Origin: Labilithrix sp.
Lineage (GTDB): Bacteria; Myxococcota; Polyangia; Polyangiales; Polyangiaceae
DNA: 64,000 bases
NCBI GenBank assembly: GCA_028287035.1
Contig: JAQBQL010000243.1
Location: 134,704 to 198,703, forward strand
Direction: 5' to 3'
How positions within the stretch are numbered: position 1 is the stretch's first letter; the number at the start of each line of letters is the position of its first letter. Positions 1 through 7,882 of this stretch are shown piece after piece. The notes beneath the pieces are model-generated. The model was not told the origin of the DNA. It saw nothing but the letters and a program-made list of their open reading frames with translations, and made no database searches. Position numbers and translations under genes: made by a program.

Positions 1-1339
1 CCTGATCCACGCGCGCCGAGATCAGGCCCGGAGGGTAGCTCGACGCCGGCAGGTCGGCCGAGAGCCGGCCTTCGCAGAAATCGATGAGCCGCTGCCCCGG
101 CGCCACCTGGCCTCCGCCCCCGGCCTCCCAGGCGGCGCGCTCCACGGCACGCTGGTACGCGACACCGGAGAGCGGCGCGCCGTCGCCCTGCGGACCACGG
201 ACCTCGACCACGACACCCGAGTTCGCGAGCGGGTTGTTGCGCTTGCTGGGACTCCAGCCATTGGTCACGATCTCGCCGGGCGCGGTGGCGCACGGCGCGA
301 CGATCCCGCCCGGGCACATGCAGAACGTGTAGACGCCGAGCCCGTCGATCTGCACGACCTCGGAATAGCTGGCCGGCGGCAGGTACTCGCTGCGCTCGGG
401 CGAGCGGTAGCGCATCGCGTCCACGATGCTCTGGGCGTGCTCGACGCGAACGCCGACGGCGAAGTCCTTGCGCTCGATGCCGATGTTCTGGGCGGCCAGC
501 AGCTCGAAGACGTCGCGCGCGGAGTGGCCGGTGGCGAGCACCACGCGCGTGGTGTCGACGGTCGTGCCGTCGTACAGGCTCACGCCGCGCACTTGCTCGC
601 CGTCGACGACGAGGCCCGTGACGCGGGCCCCGAAGCGCACCTCCCCGCCCGCGCGCAGGATGCCCTCGCGCATGGCGGTGATGATCTCGGGCAGCTTGTT
701 GGTGCCGATGTGCGGATGCGCGTCGATCAGGATGTCGGGGCTGGCGCCATAGGCCACGAAGGTCTCGAGGATGCGGGCGATGTCCTCGCGCTTGCCGCTC
801 CGCGTGTAGAGCTTGCCATCGCTGTACGTCCCGGCACCGCCCTCGCCGAAGCAATAGTTGCTATCCGGATTGACCTCGCCACGCTGGGTGATGGCTGCGA
901 GATCGAGGCGACGCGCGCGCACGTCCTTCCCGCGCTCGAGCACCACGGGACGAAGGCCGAGCTCGATGGCGCGGAGGGCGGCGAAGAGCCCGGCAGGGCC
1001 GGCGCCCACGATGACGACCGGCTCCTTCTTGCCGACATGGCGGAGCTCGGGCGGCACCGTGACCGGAGGCTCGAACGGGCCGTCGGTCGACAGCTCGACG
1101 CGGAGCTGCATGCGCGGGCCGCGGCCACGAGCGTCGACCGAGCGCTTCACGATGCGGAAGCCGTGGACGTCCGCGAGCGGGATCTTTGCCTCGCGAGCCG
1201 CCGCGAACCGCACTTCCGACTCGTCGGCGGCCTTGCGGGGCGACATGAGCACGTCCACCGTGGTGATCGAACCGGTGGCGGGAACGCGCCGTTTCGGATC
1301 GCTCTTCACGCTCTCGCGGTACCCGGACTTGCGACGCAT
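1..1339 (-). CDS. COG2509-type FAD-dependent dehydrogenase, 5' part (runs off the left edge)
   Basis: This is the first ~446 residues of an NAD(P)/FAD-dependent oxidoreductase of the COG2509 family; the 3' end lies outside the window. Reading from the ATG at 1339 gives a short N-terminal region with the family phrase VKRSVDARG at residues 64-72. A Rossmann FAD-binding site VIVGAGPAGLFAAL follows at about 109-122, and then the family signature GEGGAGTYSDGKLYTR at about 165-180. Family members are usually 520-550 aa, so roughly 80-100 residues are missing. An AGAAG-like ribosome site sits just upstream of the ATG. The gene is divergent from the next one with only 24 bp between starts. The substrate is not known for this family. 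The family call is firm from the motifs; the cellular role is not. Confidence 0.85.
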   Translation of the reverse strand, partial: MRRKSGYRESVKSDPKRRVPATGSITTVDVLMSPRKAADESEVRFAAAREAKIPLADVHGFRIVKRSVDARGRGPRMQLRVELSTDGPFEPPVTVPPELRHVGKKEPVVIVGAGPAGLFAALRAIELGLRPVVLERGKDVRARRLDLAAITQRGEVNPDSNYCFGEGGAGTYSDGKLYTRSGKREDIARILETFVAYGASPDILIDAHPHIGTNKLPEIITAMREGILRAGGEVRFGARVTGLVVDGEQVRGVSLYDGTTVDTTRVVLATGHSARDVFELLAAQNIGIERKDFAVGVRVEHAQSIVDAMRYRSPERSEYLPPASYSEVVQIDGLGVYTFCMCPGGIVAPCATAPGEIVTNGWSPSKRNNPLANSGVVVEVRGPQGDGAPLSGVAYQRAVERAAWEAGGGGQVAPGQRLIDFCEGRLSADLPASSYPPGLISARVDQ

Positions 1340-1363
1340 GCGGACTTCTACGACAATTCGCCC

Positions 1364-1918
1364 GTGGACACGAACCGTATCCCTTGTTGCCTGGATCTCG
1401 CGCGCCGGGCGCCGTGCGGCACGCGCTGGGAAGCCCTCCGGAAGTGGGCCTGCGCCACCACCGGAAAGGCGGTCCGGGTGGTCACGCTCTCGGGCACGGC
1501 GCAGGGTAACGCCCCCTTCTTCGCGCAGCCGGTCGGGTACGACGGCCGCGCTTTCCATCTCGGCTTCGATCACGGCTGCGACACCGAAAAGCTCCTCCAC
1601 GACGTCTGCCACTGGCTGGTCGCGCCGAAGGAGCGGCGCAGCCGCATGAACTTCGGCCTCGGCCCCGGCCCCACGACGATCACCGATGCGGAGAGCGACA
1701 ACGAGGAGGTCACGGTCATGCTCCTCGAGGGGCTCCTCGCTCCCGTTTTCCGTCTTTCACCAGGCAAGATCGCGAAGCCCGACTACAACGTCGCCGACCG
1801 CCGCAACGTCGACTGGGACGCCTGCGAAGCCCGGGCACGCGCCATCTTCGACGCGGTCCGCGAGGGCATCCCGGCCGAGGAGGCGCCTGCGCAGCGCGTG
1901 AAGAGCGCGTCCGCCTAG
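1364..1918 (+). CDS. Small protein with HxxxH motif, possibly EpmC-like
   Basis: A 184-aa protein read from a GTG 24 bp from the divergent FAD dehydrogenase start. The N-terminal 45 residues have Cys at 8, 9, 18 and 30 in a setting (CGTRWEAL, then C-x3-GKAV) that resembles a degraded zinc-binding CxxxW...CxxC module. The middle carries LLHDVCHWLVAPKERR at 77-92, followed by NFGLGPGP and an acidic NEEV stretch. The order H(D/E)xxHW-x-xA-xxxRR-xxxFG resembles elongation factor P hydroxylase (EpmC), in which the histidines bind iron, but the match is by eye only. An upstream in-frame extension exists but lies opposite the FAD gene and has shadow-like composition, so it was not used. The function is open; a metal-dependent role is an inference. 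Confidence 0.55.
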   Translation: MDTNRIPCCLDLARRAPCGTRWEALRKWACATTGKAVRVVTLSGTAQGNAPFFAQPVGYDGRAFHLGFDHGCDTEKLLHDVCHWLVAPKERRSRMNFGLGPGPTTITDAESDNEEVTVMLLEGLLAPVFRLSPGKIAKPDYNVADRRNVDWDACEARARAIFDAVREGIPAEEAPAQRVKSASA

Positions 1919-2127
1919 CGCCGCCGCCCCGCTCCCTCGGCCTTGCAGCTCGCGGCGATCGACTTTCGCGCCGCCTCGAGCATCTCGTTCGCCAGCGCGG
2001 GGTCCGCGTTTGTGACAGCTCGTGACACCGCGATGGCGCCGATCTCTGCCGCGATCGCAGCGACCGCGAGCCGGCGCCTCTTCGAGGCCGCGCCCACCTC
2101 GTCGAGTGACGTGACGAGCGTCGTCAC
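1915..2127 (-). pseudogene. Remnant of a TetR-family regulator (C-terminal helices only)
   Basis: Only about 70 residues are readable. They match the C-terminal ligand-domain helices of TetR/AcrR regulators: RRRLAVAAIAAEIGAIAVSR, then NADPALANEMLEAARKSI. No helix-turn-helix is found in any frame in the roughly 200 bp upstream, so the DNA-binding half is gone or scrambled. The remnant overlaps the end of the upstream plus-strand gene by 4 bp. A non-functional relic is the simplest reading; a small stand-alone peptide is possible but unlikely. Confidence 0.4.
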
Positions 2128-2743
2128 GAGCTCCTCGAAGGTTGTCGCGCGCCTCGGTCGAGAGCAGGACGGCCAGGTGATCGTCGACCGACCGGTGCCG
2201 CTCCTCCGCCCATGCGCGTGCCCAGACCATGTTGCTGTCGAATCCGAAGGAGAAGGCGGAAAGAGAAAGAAGCCAGTTGAGCGGAGACGCTAAGCGGGCT
2301 TCCAGTTCGTCCGCTTCGCCCTCGTGACCATCGTGAGCCTCGCGTGCGGGGGCGTGTGCGCGCTCCTCGTGGCACGCTGGATCAGCGAACGAAGGAAATG
2401 CACCTCGCGCGTTACCGGCAGGGCGAGCTCGTAGTCACCCGGAAGGGCGAGTCGGTCACCGACACGTCGCCATCGCTCCCCTTGGTCTTCGGGGTGGGAG
2501 GCGTCGGCGCCCTCGTCGTCCTCGCCGGAGCAGCCGCCCTTGTCTCTTTGCGAGACAGCACGTACGCGCGTGGCCTCAGGAACCTCGGGGGCGTGTGATA
2601 TCGCAGGAGCGAGGGTCGAGCCCGCGCTCGTCGGTTTGGTGACCATGGTCCGACGATGAGCCCACGAAGCAGGACCGCGGCGCGGTCGACCCCCACAAGC
2701 TCGACCCTTCAGTGACGCTGTTCGAGCGCGGCGGCCCGGCGGC
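1919..2743. other. 825-bp decayed stretch without a confident gene
   Basis: Apart from the TetR remnant (1915-2127) no convincing gene is seen. On the plus strand two short reading frames in different phases each encode one hydrophobic helix: FALVTIVSLACGGVCALLVA around 2320-2380, and PLVFGVGGVGALVVLAGAAA within 2398-2598. They could be the two halves of one small two-helix membrane protein split by a one-base shift near 2398, or chance. No promoter, repeat or structured RNA stands out. Confidence 0.4.
2398..2598 (+). CDS. Possible small membrane protein
   Basis: A 66-aa frame opening with MHLARYRQGELVV and holding one hydrophobic segment of about 20 residues (28-50) before a polar tail. There is no recognisable family. 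An upstream frame in another phase supplies a second hydrophobic segment, so this may be the 3' half of a frameshifted two-helix protein. Support is only composition and the membrane segment; it could be non-coding. Confidence 0.2.
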   Translation: MHLARYRQGELVVTRKGESVTDTSPSLPLVFGVGGVGALVVLAGAAALVSLRDSTYARGLRNLGGV

Positions 2744-3019
2744 TCACTTGGTCATCGTGGCGGACGTCGGGACGGTGCCCTCGCGCATGCACATGCCATT
2801 CGACATGAAGTTCGAGCCGCTGCACACGTAGCTCGCCGCCTGGTTGCAACCGGAGGCCTTCCAGTTGCCGTCGTTGATCTGCTCCACCTTCACCTGGTTG
2901 CTCGCGCACCCCAGATCGCTCGCAGCCTTGGTGCGAACGAGGTCGGGGGAAACGCTCGACGAGCATGCGGCGACGGTGAACAGCGAGAGCGCGGCGGCAA
3001 TGACTGGCAGCTTGGACAT
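2744..3019 (-). CDS. Small secreted lipoprotein
   Basis: A 91-aa protein with a clear lipoprotein signal: MSKLPVIAAALSLFTVAAC, predicted lipidation at Cys19. The mature part carries further cysteines (LGCAS, SGCNQ, YVCSG, GMCMR) that could form two disulfides in the periplasm. The start at 3019 is chosen because it directly precedes the signal peptide and follows a GAGGAGA ribosome site. It is divergent from the glycosyltransferase gene across 215 bp. The family is not recognised; small Cys-rich lipoproteins of this kind are common in myxobacteria. The role is unknown. Confidence 0.75.
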   Translation of the reverse strand: MSKLPVIAAALSLFTVAACSSSVSPDLVRTKAASDLGCASNQVKVEQINDGNWKASGCNQAASYVCSGSNFMSNGMCMREGTVPTSATMTK

Positions 3020-3234
3020 GATGAAGTCTCCTCGAGAGATGGTGGAATCGGGCGAACTCGGTCGCCTACCCCTCAGAGCCCTCGCGCCGCGCGAGGTCGC
3101 AGGAAATCGTTCGCAGCTGCCAGGGGCTCGCCGACCACCGCGACGTGCCCGGAATCCCGAGTCACCCTGATCGGCGTGCGGCGGAGGGCCGGAGTGCGAG
3201 GTGGGTAGCGGCATCGTAGGATGCGGCCAGCACC

Positions 3235-4161
3235 ATGGAAGCGCGCCAGCGGCCCCTCGTTTCGGTTGTCATTCCGGCCTTCGTCACCACGTCGAAGCAG
3301 GCGGCGCTCCTCGACGAGACGCTGGCGACGGTCGATCGACAGACGTATCCTCATTATGAGGTGCTCGTCGTCGATGACGGGTCGCCGGTGGACATCGGGA
3401 GCATCGTTGCGGGTCACGCCCACACCACACGGCTCCGGCGTACCAACGGTGGCTCCGCACAAGCCCGCAACACGGGCATCGCAGCGAGCCGAGGCGAGTA
3501 CTTCGTCTTCCTCGACGGCGACGATCATCTGCTACCCGAGGCGATGGAGGCCGGCGTTCGCGCCTTCGAAGACCACCCGGAGGCGGCGTTCGTCGTCGGG
3601 CGCCGGGAAGAGATGACCTTCGAGGGCGGTCCGGTGCCGTGGGGCGTCGCGTCCCTTCCGAGCGCAACGCGGCTCTATGACATCCTGCTCGGATTCGACT
3701 GGTACATCATTCCTCCTTCCTCTGCGATGTTCACCCGCGCGGTGGTCGACGAGGTGGGTGGCTTCCGCGATCCGTGGGGCGCGGACGACCTGGACTTCTA
3801 TCTGCGCGTCGCCCACGGCCGCGAAGGCTGGTGCCACGAAACGACGGTGACGCGTTACCGACGTTACAGCGCGAGCTCGTCCCGCGATGGCGAGCGCATG
3901 TTGAACAGCATTCGCGCCGTCTACGAACGTCAGCGCCCTCTCATCGTGGGGAATCCAGCCTCCGAGGCGGCTTTCCAGAGGGGTCTCGCGCAGCTCACGG
4001 GCATCTTCACCGACTGCCTTGCCGAGAACATGCACGACCGCGCGCGTTCGGGCCAATGGCGGAAGGCACTTCGTAGCGCGGCTCTTCTCGGCCGCGAGAG
4101 TCCCCGCCGGCTCGTCGCAGAGGTCGCCCAGCTTCTGCGCACGTCGGTCGCCAGCCGCTGA
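3235..4161 (+). CDS. Family 2 glycosyltransferase
   Basis: A 308-aa GT-A fold glycosyltransferase acting on an NDP-sugar in the cytoplasm. Visible features are the N-terminal beta-strand VSVVIPAF (9-16), the nucleotide-binding VVDDGSP (45-51), the GT2 motif NGGSAQARNTGIAASRG (71-87) and the DxD-type metal/sugar site FLDGDD (92-97). A WGADDLDFYLR segment around 180-190 fits the ED-containing acceptor region. No membrane segments are seen, so it should be soluble or peripheral. It ends 10 bp from the convergent UDP-galactopyranose mutase gene. That neighbour suggests, but does not prove, a role in cell-surface glycan assembly, possibly with galactofuranose. Confidence 0.9.
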   Translation: MEARQRPLVSVVIPAFVTTSKQAALLDETLATVDRQTYPHYEVLVVDDGSPVDIGSIVAGHAHTTRLRRTNGGSAQARNTGIAASRGEYFVFLDGDDHLLPEAMEAGVRAFEDHPEAAFVVGRREEMTFEGGPVPWGVASLPSATRLYDILLGFDWYIIPPSSAMFTRAVVDEVGGFRDPWGADDLDFYLRVAHGREGWCHETTVTRYRRYSASSSRDGERMLNSIRAVYERQRPLIVGNPASEAAFQRGLAQLTGIFTDCLAENMHDRARSGQWRKALRSAALLGRESPRRLVAEVAQLLRTSVASR

Positions 4162-4171
4162 GCGCTCCCGG

Positions 4172-5266
4172 TCAGGTCGCGCGGCTGAGAAGCCGGTCCG
4201 CAAGGGTGAGTGCCTGCGCGACGACTTGATCCATGTTGTAATATTTGTAGGTGGCAAGCCGACCTACGAAGAAGGTGTTCGGCGTGGCGTCGGCGAGCTC
4301 CTTGTACTTCGCATACAAGCGCGCGTTCTCGGGCCTCGGAATCGGATAATAGGGATCGCCGAGCGCCTGCGGGAACTCGTAGACGATGCTGGTCCTGGGG
4401 TGTCGTTGGCCGGTGAGGTACTTGAACTCGGTCACCCGGGTGTAGGCGTGATCGTTCGGGTAGTTGACCACCGCGGCAGGCTGGAACGTTTCGCAGTCGT
4501 GCGTCTCGAAGCGAAAGGCGATCGAGCGGTACGGAAGCTTGCCGAATCGGTCCTCGAAGAACGCGTCGATGGGTCCCGTGTAGATGAGCTCGCGGTAGTC
4601 GATTGAACCGGCGAGCGAGCCGTGTTCCGTGTTCAACGCGATGGTGATGTTCGGGTGGTCGAGCATGCGCTCGAACATCGCGGTGTATCCCGCGGCGGGC
4701 ATCGCCTGGAAGGCGTCCGTGAAGTAGCGATCATCATGGTTGCTGCGAGCCGGCACCCGCGCGGCGACTGCAGCGTCCAGCTCGGAGGGGTCGAGGCCCC
4801 ACTGCTTCCGCGTGTACCCCCGGAAGAAGGTCTCGTAGAGCTCGCGGCCGACCTTCGAAACGACGGCGTCTTCGCTCGTTCTTGGATGAGCAACCGCGAC
4901 GGCGCGGGCGGCGTAAAAGGCGTCGATGGTCGACGTGTCGAGCTTCAGGCCATAGAGCTCGTTGACCGTATCGATGTTGATCGGGAACGGCAGCAGCTTG
5001 TCCCCGATCCGGGCACGCACCCGATGCTCGTACGGGCGCCAAGCCGTGAACGCGGAGAGGTACTCGAAGACGCGAGCGGACGCGGTGTGGAAGATATGCG
5101 GTCCGTACGCATGCACGAGCACACCGGCTTCGTCGGCATGGTCGTACGCGTTGCCGCCCACGTGCCCACGTCGGTCGCAGATCAGGACGCGCTTTCCCGC
5201 GGACGCAAGCCGCTCCGCGCAAACGCTCCCTGCGAACCCCGCTCCGACGATCAGGAAGTCGTACAC
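4172..5266 (-). CDS. glf: UDP-galactopyranose mutase
   Basis: A 364-aa flavoenzyme that interconverts UDP-galactopyranose and UDP-galactofuranose in the cytoplasm, feeding galactofuranose into surface polysaccharides. The GTG at 5266 is chosen because it gives MYDFLIVGAGFAGSVCAERL, the standard N-terminus of the family, and a length close to the usual ~365-370. The longer frame upstream has no support. Also visible are the FAD motif GAGFAGS, the GGNAYDHADEAGVLVHAYGPHIFHT block (38-61), the FFRGYTRKQWG active-site stretch, and the C-terminal LATYKYYNMDQVV with the conserved YKYYNMD. It is convergent with the GT2 glycosyltransferase. The identification is firm. Confidence 0.95.
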   Translation of the reverse strand: MYDFLIVGAGFAGSVCAERLASAGKRVLICDRRGHVGGNAYDHADEAGVLVHAYGPHIFHTASARVFEYLSAFTAWRPYEHRVRARIGDKLLPFPINIDTVNELYGLKLDTSTIDAFYAARAVAVAHPRTSEDAVVSKVGRELYETFFRGYTRKQWGLDPSELDAAVAARVPARSNHDDRYFTDAFQAMPAAGYTAMFERMLDHPNITIALNTEHGSLAGSIDYRELIYTGPIDAFFEDRFGKLPYRSIAFRFETHDCETFQPAAVVNYPNDHAYTRVTEFKYLTGQRHPRTSIVYEFPQALGDPYYPIPRPENARLYAKYKELADATPNTFFVGRLATYKYYNMDQVVAQALTLADRLLSRAT

Positions 5267-5423
5267 CGCCTCGCGGACTCCTCGTGTGCCGAGCGCGCCT
5301 CGGCGGGCCCGAGGATGCCACGGATCGAGGCCGTCGAGGAGGGCTGACGTTGCGTCCCGCTGCCGCCTTTCGCCCGTCCGTCGACCGACCCCCGCCGCAC
5401 GCTCCCGGCATCCGAGGAGCACC

Positions 5424-5705
5424 ATGAAAGCAATCTGGAAGGGCACCACGCTGGCCGAGAGCGACGATACGGTCGTCGTCGAGGGCAATCACTACTTTCC
5501 CGCGGCGTCACTCGCCCGCGACCTGGTTCGCGAGAGCGACACGCACACGACGTGCAGCTGGAAGGGCGTCGCGAGCTACTACGACGTCGTCCTCGGCGAC
5601 GACGTCAACAAGGACGCGGTCTGGTACTACCCGACCCCCAAGGAAGGCGCACTCCAGGTGAAGGACCGTGTCGCGTTCTGGAAAGGGGTTGTCGTCGAGC
5701 TCTGA
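5424..5705 (+). CDS. DUF427 domain protein
   Basis: A 93-aa protein made of a single DUF427 domain: MKAIWKGTTLAES at the start, VVEGNHYFPAASL, TCSWKGVASYYDV around residues 43-55, AVWYYPTP and a final DRVAFWKGV. The length and all landmarks match the family, small beta-rich proteins of unknown biochemical function found across bacteria and fungi. A GAGGAG ribosome site lies 5-10 bp upstream of the ATG. It stands alone between the divergent glf gene and the convergent frameshifted gene downstream. No function is claimed. Confidence 0.9.
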   Translation: MKAIWKGTTLAESDDTVVVEGNHYFPAASLARDLVRESDTHTTCSWKGVASYYDVVLGDDVNKDAVWYYPTPKEGALQVKDRVAFWKGVVVEL

Positions 5706-5712
5706 AGGGCGC

Positions 5713-6734
5713 TCAGGCCGTGCCCGCGGCGCCGAGGGCGCGGATGGCGCTGTCGGCGTCCTCGCCCAGCTCGTCGTGGAGCTCCGGGGGGAGCGCGCCG
5801 AGAGCGCGCAACCAGCGCACCGCTTCGTGGCGGCATCGCGAGCACGGACCTCGTTCGTAGATCCAGCGGGCGACGGGCGCCCAGTGCGCGCTCCGCTGCG
5901 CTTCGAGGAGGTCGACGAGCCCGAGCGTCGCCCCGTGGAGGTCATCGGGGGCGACGAGCGTGGCGACAGCCGCCTCGACGACGCGCAGGTCCTCGGGCTC
6001 CGCGCTCGCTCCGAGAGCTGCGAATGCGCTCACCGCTTCGGCGCCGCCGGACGCCAGCGACGCGAGTGCGCGAGCACGGACCCTTGGATGTCGCTGGGCC
6101 CCGAGCAGACGCGTGACCGCTTCGTACGCTGCGCCTTCGAGGGAGACCAGATGCTCGATGACGGCGACCTCGAGCGCGAAGCCTGGCGCGCCGCCGAGAG
6201 CGCTCGTGAGCAGACGGAGCTCCCGGGGGTCTCCAGCGTCGACCAGCGCCGAGGCCACGACCTCGAGGTCCGGTCGGGATGCGCTCCCGCCCCAGCGCCG
6301 CGCCGGCCCGCTCCAGCGGACCGCCCCGGCCTTCACCGCATCGACGAGCTCGCGACCGGTCCTCCCGTCGAGGGACGCCGCGTCGACCGCGGGCGGGCGA
6401 GCGGCACGCGGCCCGCGACGCGGGCGAGCCCGGCTTCGCCTGCCAACCTCGTCAGCTCGAGCTCGCCGACCCATGGAGCGTCGCTGCATGGCCTCCGGAC
6501 GACGACGTCCGCAAGCGCCGCCGCGGCGGCGCTCGAGCCCGCTTCGGCGAAGGCGAGGGCGAGGGCGCACATCTGGTCGAGGTCCCACGCCTCGCCGGAC
6601 GTCGCCATCGACGCGACGACCGGACGTGGCGCCCGACGTCCGAGCGCCAGCGCGAGCGCGGCCGTCCGTCCGCGGAGCGGGCTCACGCGCCTCCTTTTCG
6701 CGTCGCGCTTGCAGCGGGGACGCGGAGCCGCCAT
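5713..6734 (-). pseudogene. Alpha-helical repeat (HEAT-like) protein, interrupted by a frameshift
   Basis: Two reading frames have to be joined. The first 110 or so residues run from ATG 6734 (MATSGEAWDLDQMCALALAF, then AALADVVVRRPCSDAPWVGELELTRLAGEAGLARVAGRV). At about 6391-6400, inside a GC run, coding continues in another phase: PAVDAASLDGRTGRELVDAV, LRLLTSALGGAPGFALEVAVIEHLVSLEG, RVRARALASLASGG, ending ALGAAGTA. The helical, Ala/Leu/Arg-rich pattern resembles HEAT/ARM repeats and the two halves read as one protein of about 335 aa. Either the gene is a young pseudogene or one base is wrong in the assembly. It is convergent with the DUF427 gene. The function is not recognised. Confidence 0.5.
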
Positions 6735-6776
6735 GATGGGCGGTCGAGAGCAGCACCCCTACGGAGTTTTCCGCGC

Positions 6777-6968
6777 ATGGCGTCGAACACGACATTTCAG
6801 AAGCGACAGAAAGAACGCGCTCGGCTCGACAAGCAGCGCGATAAGACAGAGGAAAAGAAGCTCCGGCGCGAGCAGCCCAACACGCGCGCGACGACGGAGC
6901 CCGGCGTCGATCCGGACATCGCCGGTATCATTCCAGGACCCCAGCCGATCCCGGACGAGTTTCTGTGA
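6777..6968 (+). CDS. Small basic conserved hypothetical protein
   Basis: A 63-aa protein beginning MASNTTFQKRQKERARLDKQ. The N-terminal two thirds are strongly charged (Lys/Arg/Glu) and predicted helical; the C-terminus turns acidic and Pro-rich (DIAGIIPGPQPIPDEFL). From memory, very similar small proteins with the same start are widespread in Myxococcota, so I regard it as real in spite of its size. No membrane segment or known domain is present. It is followed within 10 bp by a strong hairpin, suggesting a short transcript of its own. A ribosome- or nucleic-acid-binding role would fit the charge but is only a guess. Confidence 0.65.
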   Translation: MASNTTFQKRQKERARLDKQRDKTEEKKLRREQPNTRATTEPGVDPDIAGIIPGPQPIPDEFL

Positions 6969-6975
6969 CGGATCT

Positions 6976-6995
6976 CGTCCGTCCTCGGACGGACG
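6976..6995 (+). terminator. Hairpin after the small basic protein gene
   Basis: A perfect inverted repeat with 9-bp arms (CGTCCGTCC / GGACGGACG) and a 2-base centre starts 8 bp after the stop codon of the small basic protein gene. There is no T-run, as is usual in this GC-rich setting, so it is terminator-like rather than a classical intrinsic terminator. Confidence 0.5.
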
Positions 6996-7113
6996 GGTGA
7001 GCGCGGGGCGAGCCGCCTCCCAGCGGCTCACTTCGCGGCGCCCCAGGTACCTGGCAGGAGCTCGTTCCGCGCGCTGGCCCAGGGCCGGCTCGTGATCGAG
7101 CTCCTGGTCGAGG

Positions 7114-7719
7114 TCAGGGCCCGCCGACCGCGCGCGTGGACGCAAGCGTCTCGAGCTCGGAGACGACCCGGTCGAGCTCCGCGCTCAGCGGGGTGACGCC
7201 GCACGCGGTGAACGCGTCGGCGAGCGCGCGGTAGTACCAGAGCGTCTCGCGTCCTCCGTTGAAGCGCGACCAGAGCGCCTCGCCGTGGACGCGGTAGTCC
7301 GCAAGAACGGCCCGCGCGTTGTGAAGCTTGTCCGACGCCGAGACCAACCGTGCGGACGCTGACTTCGACGGGATCTTGTCGATGTAGGCTCGCTTGCGAT
7401 CGCGCCACGGAGGCTTTGGCTTCACGTCCGTGTCGGTGCACGCGTCCACGATCGCCGCCACGCCCTCGCCGAAGTCCGACCGGATGCGCGCGAGCGTCGC
7501 GGCGCCGCCTTGGTCCTCGACCGCGTCATGAAGCACCGCGCCGATGGCTTCGTCTTCGTTCGCGCCGTGCTCGAGCGCGATGCTCGCCACCCCGAGCAGG
7601 TGCGAGACATAGGGGATCTGGGTGTCCTTGCGAGCTTGCGTCCTGTGCAGCGCACAGGCCAGCGATAGCGCGCGGGTGAAGTGGTCGGTGAGGGGCTCGG
7701 CCAGGGTCTCGTCAGCCAT
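7114..7719 (-). CDS. HD-domain hydrolase, (p)ppGpp hydrolase-like
   Basis: A 201-aa metal-dependent phosphohydrolase of the HD superfamily. Ligands are visible: His40 (YVSHLLGVA), the HD pair with downstream acids in AVLHDAVED (62-69) and the second Asp in SASDKLHNARA (126-136). This order (H...HD...D, with the ED after HD and SDKLHN) is that of the hydrolase half of RelA/SpoT enzymes and of small alarmone hydrolases (MESH1/SAH type). No synthetase or TGS/ACT domain is present. A stand-alone alarmone hydrolase is therefore likely, with other nucleotide substrates possible. It reads away from the GST operon; the 163-bp region between them is shared upstream DNA. Confidence 0.85.
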   Translation of the reverse strand: MADETLAEPLTDHFTRALSLACALHRTQARKDTQIPYVSHLLGVASIALEHGANEDEAIGAVLHDAVEDQGGAATLARIRSDFGEGVAAIVDACTDTDVKPKPPWRDRKRAYIDKIPSKSASARLVSASDKLHNARAVLADYRVHGEALWSRFNGGRETLWYYRALADAFTACGVTPLSAELDRVVSELETLASTRAVGGP

Positions 7720-7769
7720 TCAGTGCTCCTTGCCCGCCGAGGCTACCGCATGGGGGACCTCATGAATCA

Positions 7770-7876
7770 CGGAGGCGGAAGACGAGGCCCATCGGAAATG
7801 CTGACGCCTCCGCGAACAGTTTTCGACGGCCCGGGAGTCTTGTCTGGAAAGGGCGCATTTCTCGCGCCTCCGGAGG
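7770..7876 (+). promoter_or_regulatory. Complementary GGAGG/CCTCC segments before the GST gene
   Basis: Three related segments lie in the GST leader: CGGAGGCG (7770-7777), its exact reverse complement CGCCTCCG (7805-7812), and CGCCTCCGGAGG (7865-7876), whose final GGAGG is the GST ribosome-binding site 6 bp before the ATG. The first two can pair with each other. The second can also pair with the ribosome site, and the third is self-complementary. This is the layout of a possible translation switch. The pairing is visible; regulation is inference. Confidence 0.3.
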
Positions 7877-7882
7877 TCTCCC

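Noticed and set aside
437..1363. Long plus-strand frame running into the small HxxxH protein
   Set aside because: It lies opposite the FAD dehydrogenase gene and has the Arg/Ala/Glu-rich composition of an antisense shadow; only the part from 1364 on reads as protein.
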